This document shows positions 59,167 through 64,000 of a stretch of 64,000 bases of DNA, piece after piece. The position numbers and the translations under genes are program-made. Position 1 is the stretch's first letter. Every line of letters begins with the position of its first letter. The notes beneath the pieces were generated by a model. It made no database searches. It was not told where the DNA came from and was given only the letters and a program-made list of their open reading frames with translations. Origin of the DNA: Liolophura sinensis (lineage: Eukaryota > Mollusca > Polyplacophora > Chitonida > Chitonidae); NCBI RefSeq assembly GCF_032854445.1, contig NC_088300.1:71400984-71464983 (forward strand). The letters are read 5' to 3'.

Positions 59167-60359
59167 GTGCAGTTTTATTAGTGAGGCAGCATGACAGAAT
59201 ACTGACAACCTTTGAAACCAGAACTTCTTGGTAAACTGAAGGTATGTGGAATTGGGGAATGTTCTAATAATGATACATGTAGTTTAGTGACCAAAAGTTA
59301 ACATGTTAGAAATTAGATTGCATTGCTTCAGCCACATGAGCCATTTGATCTGTTATTCTGTTACGTGACTTATACCCATTAAGATTACAACCTGTACTGT
59401 CACACATGACACATTTGGTTGTGTGTGACTTGCTTGTAGCAGACATTTTGTGATGAATTTACAACCTGAACATCTCCATCCATACAATGTATGTAGATAC
59501 CTTATCCAAAAAATAAATGAGAAAAAAATGAAACAATGTTGTGTGCTCACCTTTCAAACCCTTTTTTTTTCCAAGGATTAAACTTGAAATGATTACCCTG
59601 AAAAAACATTGCTCTCTTTATTTGTTGTCAGTGAAATGCAGCAGCCAAAGTCTCTTCTTTGCAAGACTGCACCTCAAGACTTCCTTTCCTTTGTGGGCGT
59701 ATTTTTAGCTTATTAATCAGATAAAAAATCCAGCAAGTTTTTTTTTTTAAGGTGGGCCTATTTGCCTACGTATTTATGTTTAAAATTAGCTTCGCTGATG
59801 TTACTGATGTCTGTCTGGTGAACCATCAAGCCCGAGGACCTGTCAGTTGTTTAACCCACTGATAGTTATTGTTATAAAAATCATGGCTATATAGAGCTAC
59901 TAGAGACTTGGTGCAGTGGAGAGAAAAAAAAAACGCACATTTCCAGATGTATCCACATAATTCCTGTCCATCATTTTGTGACAGACCAAGATTTCATAAC
60001 TTAAGCTAGGGGATGATGTCAACATTATGTTTCTGTTTGTGCCAAATTAGATCATTGTTTCCTTGTTGCTGTCCTGTGCTCAGACAAAGTGCTTCATAGT
60101 GTCTAATACAGCATATTTTACTGGTTCTGGTGCCTATAAAACTGATATCTTACTGGACACTTCCACTGTGTTTAACTGTTCTCCTCCAAGGCCTTCAAGC
60201 TCACAAAACAATATGTTAAATATATAAATCTTGTGTACTTCACTTTGACATAATCATTGAGCTTGCTCCACAGTTGAAAAATCTGTATGTCCACGTGTCA
60301 GTCTAATCAAATGTGATCTTCACATAATCACATAGGTTTGGGGTTTTTTGTCTTTTCAG

Positions 60360-60448
60360 ATGGTATGCTGAGCATGAGAGCCAAACCTCCAAGGAATGAT
60401 GATTTCATAGATATCTTCCAGAAATTTAAATATGCCTTTAACATTCTG
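60360..60448 (+). CDS. EPS8: EPS8 coding exon 11 (residues 324-352), central core
   Basis: Reads GMLSMRAKPPRNDDF and IDIFQKFKYAFNIL between CTTTTCAG and GTGAGT. It aligns with human GVLTLRAKPPPPDEF and LDCFQKFKHGFNLL, a hallmark of the family. Phase 2 in and phase 0 out fit both neighbours. Confidence 0.97.
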
Positions 60449-61851
60449 GTGAGTTTGTACTTTAACTGGTACTGTTGGTTTCTTGCTGTTTTCACCTGTG
60501 CTCTTCTGTGAAGTACATAATTACTTAACAGTCCAAAAACAGGAAAACCAAAGTCTTCATTCTGAAGCTCTGATCCAGGACAAGTTTTATAGTTCTTGTA
60601 TATTATAATTATTATTATTAATCAATTAATAATTAATTATTGTTAGTAAACAACATGCGTGTAGTAGAGATAATGGTGTAAAAATATTGAAACACAGCAA
60701 GCAAACTTGGAAATTAAACCAATTAAATGACCTAAAATTTAACCCATGTCTATGTTGCACATTTTGCCTTATTGTGAGAGCTGTATTAACCGTGAAAAGA
60801 TCATTTGAGGTTTGAGTGGAAGTTGGGATGATACGATAGTTTTATCACCTAAGCACTGCAGCTATCATCTACTTGTATTACAGGTCGGTCCACATACATA
60901 TTATATGACAAGGAGGGAATGTTCACTAATTTGAAAATCCACCAAGTCTCAGTTGTATTAGATTTCAACAAATAAAGTGTGCACCATTCATCATTGAGAT
61001 AGTTCTGTGGCTATGACATTTTGGTTTAAACTTTGTTTAATAAACAAGGATAACAAAAATGGACGGGCATCTAATTTGGAATTTATGTACATGCGAGGTG
61101 AGATAGGTAACTGAATTGTCATGTTTTATGTCAGAATGAAAGAGGTCGATGAATTTTAACAGTAGCCTTATCATTTCTTTATTCCATGGTGAAGTCAAGA
61201 ACAGCAAATGCATGGTTTCCTCTTGATATTTCTGAAATGTCTGGGATTGTTTTGTTGAATAAAGTTTAACCTTAGATTAAATTCAGTGACTCATTACTAA
61301 TAAAAATGTATTAAAATTCTGAGCAATTATTACAAAGTATCATCCAAGAATTTTCTCGGACATAAAATAAGTACTAATCACTACGTGGTAGTAGATTCAT
61401 TTTAATTAATCTGCATTGAAACTTCATCTTGCTCTAAATTATAAATTATTAGAAACAAAGATGTCTGTGAAAATGTCACAGCAGTTGTGTAACAGTATTT
61501 GATGGCCATTTAGCATATATTTAGTTTATATTATGGAATACTAGTGGGAATATAATTAAAGGTGCAAACATGTGCATTTATAAACCAGACACATTTACTT
61601 TGTCCAGTTGGTTGTGGAAATTTTATGATAATTCAGTTTTTTAAAAAATTACACTTTTATAATCATATACAATGTGTTATCACCATGTTGGGTAAATTAT
61701 CTTTTGATGAGATTTGGTAAGGCTTCTGACTCACTGGTTTCCTGTAAAAGACTTCCTTCCCATCATTTAAAAGGACAATATTAATTACAGGTACAGTTTT
61801 ATAGGAAATGAAAACAAAGATTAAAATGTCACGGTGTTTTTGTCTGTCCAG
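60449..61851 (+). other. EPS8 intron 11 (1.4 kb)
   Basis: AT-rich, including a TTATTATTAATCAATTAATA block near 60610-60650. No repeats or coding signals recognised. Confidence 0.85.
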
Positions 61852-62087
61852 GCCAGGTTAAAGCCCTATATCCATGACCCAAACGCGCCGGAACTTGTCC
61901 ATTTCCTGTTCACACCTCTGAGCTTGATCTACGAGGCGAGTCGCGACGTTAACAACCCTCCCCCACTGGCGTCCCGCGCTGTCTCCCCGCTCCTGACCAG
62001 AGAGGCCAAAGATTTGCTCCTCAACTGTCTGACCTCCAAGGAACAAGAATTCTGGATGTCTCTGGGAGATGCTTGGTTTATGACCAG
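61852..62087 (+). CDS. EPS8: EPS8 coding exon 12 (residues 353-430), central core
   Basis: The longest coding exon here. It reads ARLKPYIHDPNAPELVHFLF, TPLSLIYEASRDV, then SPLLTREAKDLLLNCLTSKE and QEFWMSLGDAWFMTR. It matches human LKSHIQNPSASDLVHFLFTP, SSVLSPLLNKDTIDFL and QLWMSLGGTWMKAR. The exon is much more GC-rich than its flanks. It ends AG before GTATTC, completing Arg431 with the next exon. Strong family identity. Confidence 0.98.
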
Positions 62088-62502
62088 GTATTCTTCTCTT
62101 CTCCTATCTGCCCAAGTGTAAAGAAATTGCCCATGTTGATATTTTTGACCAGTTTTGCAGCACACCATGATACAATGATTTGTAAATGTTGGTCCTTCAG
62201 ACTGAGTGAGGAACTTCACTAACCAAGTTGACCATTTTTTTTTAATACTGAATGTTCACTGTTGCTTGACTAGTATGTCACATGTTCAGATCAGATCTTG
62301 TTTTGTCATGAGGCATGATGTTTGTGGGGTTTCTGGCCAGGTACACTGGTTTCTCCACGGCTCTGTCCAGTTTCCTGCACCTGTAAAGCAGACCACCCTC
62401 AAGTGAGTGCGTATTATCTCCTGTCACTTGCCAAGCTTTCTTAAATCCCTCATCTGACATCTCCATCTCATGTAAAGTATATAATTTTGTTGCTTGTGTC
62501 AG

Positions 62503-62671
62503 GGAGCAATGGCGAGGCTCAGTCCCACCGTACATGCCTCGGTTTTACAACGGCTGGCAGCCGGCACCGTCAGACATAGATGAGGACCCACGTGGTGCTA
62601 TGAACCAGGCCGTGGTGGCTCAGATGGCTCAGATACGGCACCGTAATGAGCTGGACCTAGCCAGAGACAAG
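62503..62671 (+). CDS. EPS8: EPS8 coding exon 13 (residues 432-487)
   Basis: Reads EQWRGSVPPYMPRFYNGWQP, then DPRGAMNQAVVAQMAQIRHR and NELDLARDK. The PPYVPRFRNGWEPP motif of human EPS8 is plainly the same, and AVVAQMAQIRHR parallels its SVANVAEHQRKQE. Phase 1 supplies the last base of Arg431; the right edge is phase 0 at GTGAGG. Confidence 0.97.
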
Positions 62672-63637
62672 GTGAGGTCAAATGTCACAGATAATTCATG
62701 CCCCAATTCAGGAATTTTGTGTACTTGCTGGAATTTGGTTGGCTCGATCTGAGGTCAGCACTGAAATCTATGAACCAAAAATTAACTGGGCACTTCTCCT
62801 TAATATCCATAAAACCAGAAGTCCATTTCCTAGAAGTATGCAACTTCCCTATAGTCTCACTAGTCTCCACGGCACATTACGCATGTTACGTCATCTGTAG
62901 AAGTTCAAGCCACCTGTTGGAGAAACATGCCAACCTCTTGGGTGGAAATTGTGAACTGAATCGTGGGAAATCTAATGTAAACAGCTCCTACAAGAACTGC
63001 CCACACACTTAAACTGAAACGCTGCATTTAAAAACTATGATTTTGCTAATCATTTTTGCTATGCAGGTAAGAATCCATTGAATATTTTTATATTTCCAAG
63101 CAACTAAGGCAATTATTGTCAAAGACATTGTTGTCCTTTCACAAAACTCTCCATTGTCATAATTTTCTGTTTAAGTCTGTTTCAACACAACAGTGTTTGA
63201 AGCATTTTTTCCCACAATGCATCAGCCATTTGTCAAACGTTTGCTGCGTAATGAGGGGAAAAAAAAAAAGATATGGCTGCACAGATACGTCACAGCATGT
63301 GCTCGAGATGGAAGAAAAGTGCCATGGAGACAAGCTGTAGGGAAGTTGCATACTTCTAGATAATGAACTTCTGATTAAACTGATTGAAAGAAAAAAATTC
63401 TTGAAGAGGGTCCCTTTCCCATCAATGAACTAAACTACTACCAGTACCTAGTCAGCATGAATGAAATGGCTGATATGTAGTAATGGTATAGTATTTTTTG
63501 TTCATATGATTGATATGTGCACTCACAGAACAAATCTTAGCAATCAGCCAATCAGAACTCCTGTACACACATGTACTGGAGCCTTAGTTAACATGTAAAC
63601 ACCAATCAACTTTCCTCTTTGTCCTTCTGTTTTTCAG
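62672..63637 (+). other. EPS8 intron 13 (1.0 kb)
   Basis: Several short overlapping ORFs exist but none has family character. No repeats other than a short A run near 63259. Confidence 0.85.
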
Positions 63638-63819
63638 GCAGCCAATCAGGTGTTGTCCTATCCCCCTGTTGAAGAGAGGTTCCCTCGCCCATACACAGAT
63701 CGCAGGGATGATCCAATAGAGAACTTTAGCACGCGTTTACCTACCCCACCCCCAGGGGCGTTGGGGGGCGATCCTCGAGTTGTGGGATACCAGGAGTATG
63801 TAGAAAGGCATATTGATAG
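63638..63819 (+). CDS. EPS8: EPS8 coding exon 14 (residues 488-547), linker before SH3
   Basis: Reads AANQVLSYPPVEERFPRPYT, then TRLPTPPPGALGGDPR and YQEYVERHID with a split Arg codon, before a GTGTGG donor. In human EPS8 the words NRHIDRNYE lie just before the SH3 domain, so HID(R) marks the same place. The linker is Pro- and Arg-rich and likely disordered. The donor is weaker than others; without it the frame would stop at 63854-63856, losing the SH3, so splicing at 63819 is preferred. Confidence 0.9.
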
Positions 63820-64000
63820 GTGTGGCTTCCCGCTTTGTCTAACACCACTAACATGATCTCATTTGGCGAATGGTGCAGCTGAAGTGCTCTCCCATGAATG
63901 ATCCAACCCTATTTCTTACCCTATAGTTACTGCAACTATCAGATTCTCTCTTTGAGTAATACGATAATTTGAGTGATAATGTAACTGTTGAGAGATTTTT
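63820..64000 (+). other. Start of EPS8 intron 14 (cut by window end)
   Basis: Nothing recognised. The SH3-encoding exon should lie further downstream. Confidence 0.8.

Larger units (their letters stand above)
56353..60359 (+). other. EPS8 intron 10 (4.0 kb) and its contents
   Basis: Contains an antisense SINE (56559-56706), a 48-bp minisatellite (56741-57266), a C-rich tract with G-quadruplex potential on the - strand (57518-57577) and a 25-bp minisatellite (58962-59166). From 59167 to 60359 nothing was recognised. Confidence 0.85.
8776..64000 (+). other. EPS8: EPS8 gene, 5' part (runs off the right edge)
   Basis: Fourteen coding exons joined by GT-AG introns give one continuous frame of about 547 residues before the window ends. 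The product matches the EPS8 family in order: PTB domain, proline-rich linker, helical segment and central EPS8 core, then the linker before the SH3 domain. EPS8 proteins act in the cytoplasm at actin-rich protrusions. They cap and bundle actin filaments and, with ABI1 and SOS1, promote Rac activation. Vertebrate EPS8 is a little over 800 residues, so roughly the last third (SH3 and the C-terminal actin-binding region) should lie downstream. Exon identity rests on splice-phase agreement plus similarity to vertebrate EPS8 as remembered; no alignment was run. Introns range from 0.4 to 12 kb. There is no second copy, so this looks like the single invertebrate EPS8 rather than one of the vertebrate EPS8L paralogues. 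Confidence 0.95.

Noticed and set aside
58939-59234. Three overlapping ORFs in all + frames
   Set aside because: A 25-bp repeat lets every frame cycle through the same peptides; not coding.

Overview
This window is animal nuclear DNA: AT-rich, intron-dominated and full of minisatellites, SINEs and small inverted-repeat elements. It carries the 5' two thirds of one gene on the + strand, the orthologue of EPS8 (epidermal growth factor receptor pathway substrate 8, an actin capping/bundling and Rac-signalling adaptor). Intron sizes, the SINE family (tRNA-like head, a GC-rich core, and a tail with the words GTATAAGTGAAATATTCTTG and AATAAATAAA) and the abundance of ACATGTA words suggest a marine lophotrochozoan, most likely a mollusc. 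That taxonomic call is an inference from repeat style.

Layout. Positions 1-8775 have no recognised coding sequence and are either upstream DNA or a 5' UTR intron. They hold two minisatellite arrays (64-bp and 36-bp units), two copies of a MITE-like element and AT microsatellites. The first coding exon (8836-8912) follows an in-frame stop and a good splice acceptor. Thirteen further coding exons follow (21116-21163, 21856-21932, 27253-27348, 33553-33689, 34318-34485, 37591-37652, 38782-38846, 46851-46957, 56223-56352, 60360-60448, 61852-62087, 62503-62671, 63638-63819). All have GT-AG introns and compatible phases, and together they encode about 547 residues. They cover a Tyr/Arg/Gly-rich N-terminus, the PTB domain (about residues 85-213), a proline-rich linker, a helical segment, the conserved central EPS8 core, and the linker ending in the HIDR motif that precedes the SH3 domain in vertebrate EPS8. 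The SH3 and the C-terminal actin-binding region lie beyond the window.

The most interesting gene-level signal is at 47093-47152, just after exon 9. A short ORF begins with an ATG in good context, 75 bp downstream of an in-frame stop, and ends exactly at a perfect GAG|GTAAGT donor whose phase fits exon 10. This looks like an alternative first exon for an EPS8 isoform without the PTB domain. It could instead be an in-frame 34-codon cassette exon.

The intron after that exon holds a satellite of about 61 monomers of 63 bp (50119-53970) with segmental higher-order duplications. Across at least five unrelated minisatellites in the window, many of the variable positions are CG/CA/TG alternatives, which suggests CpG methylation and deamination in the germline. 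I counted 12 copies of one SINE family (11 in the sense orientation of EPS8), one copy of a second tRNA-like SINE, and two related families of non-autonomous inverted-repeat elements. No rRNA or true tRNA gene, CRISPR array or prokaryotic feature was seen.
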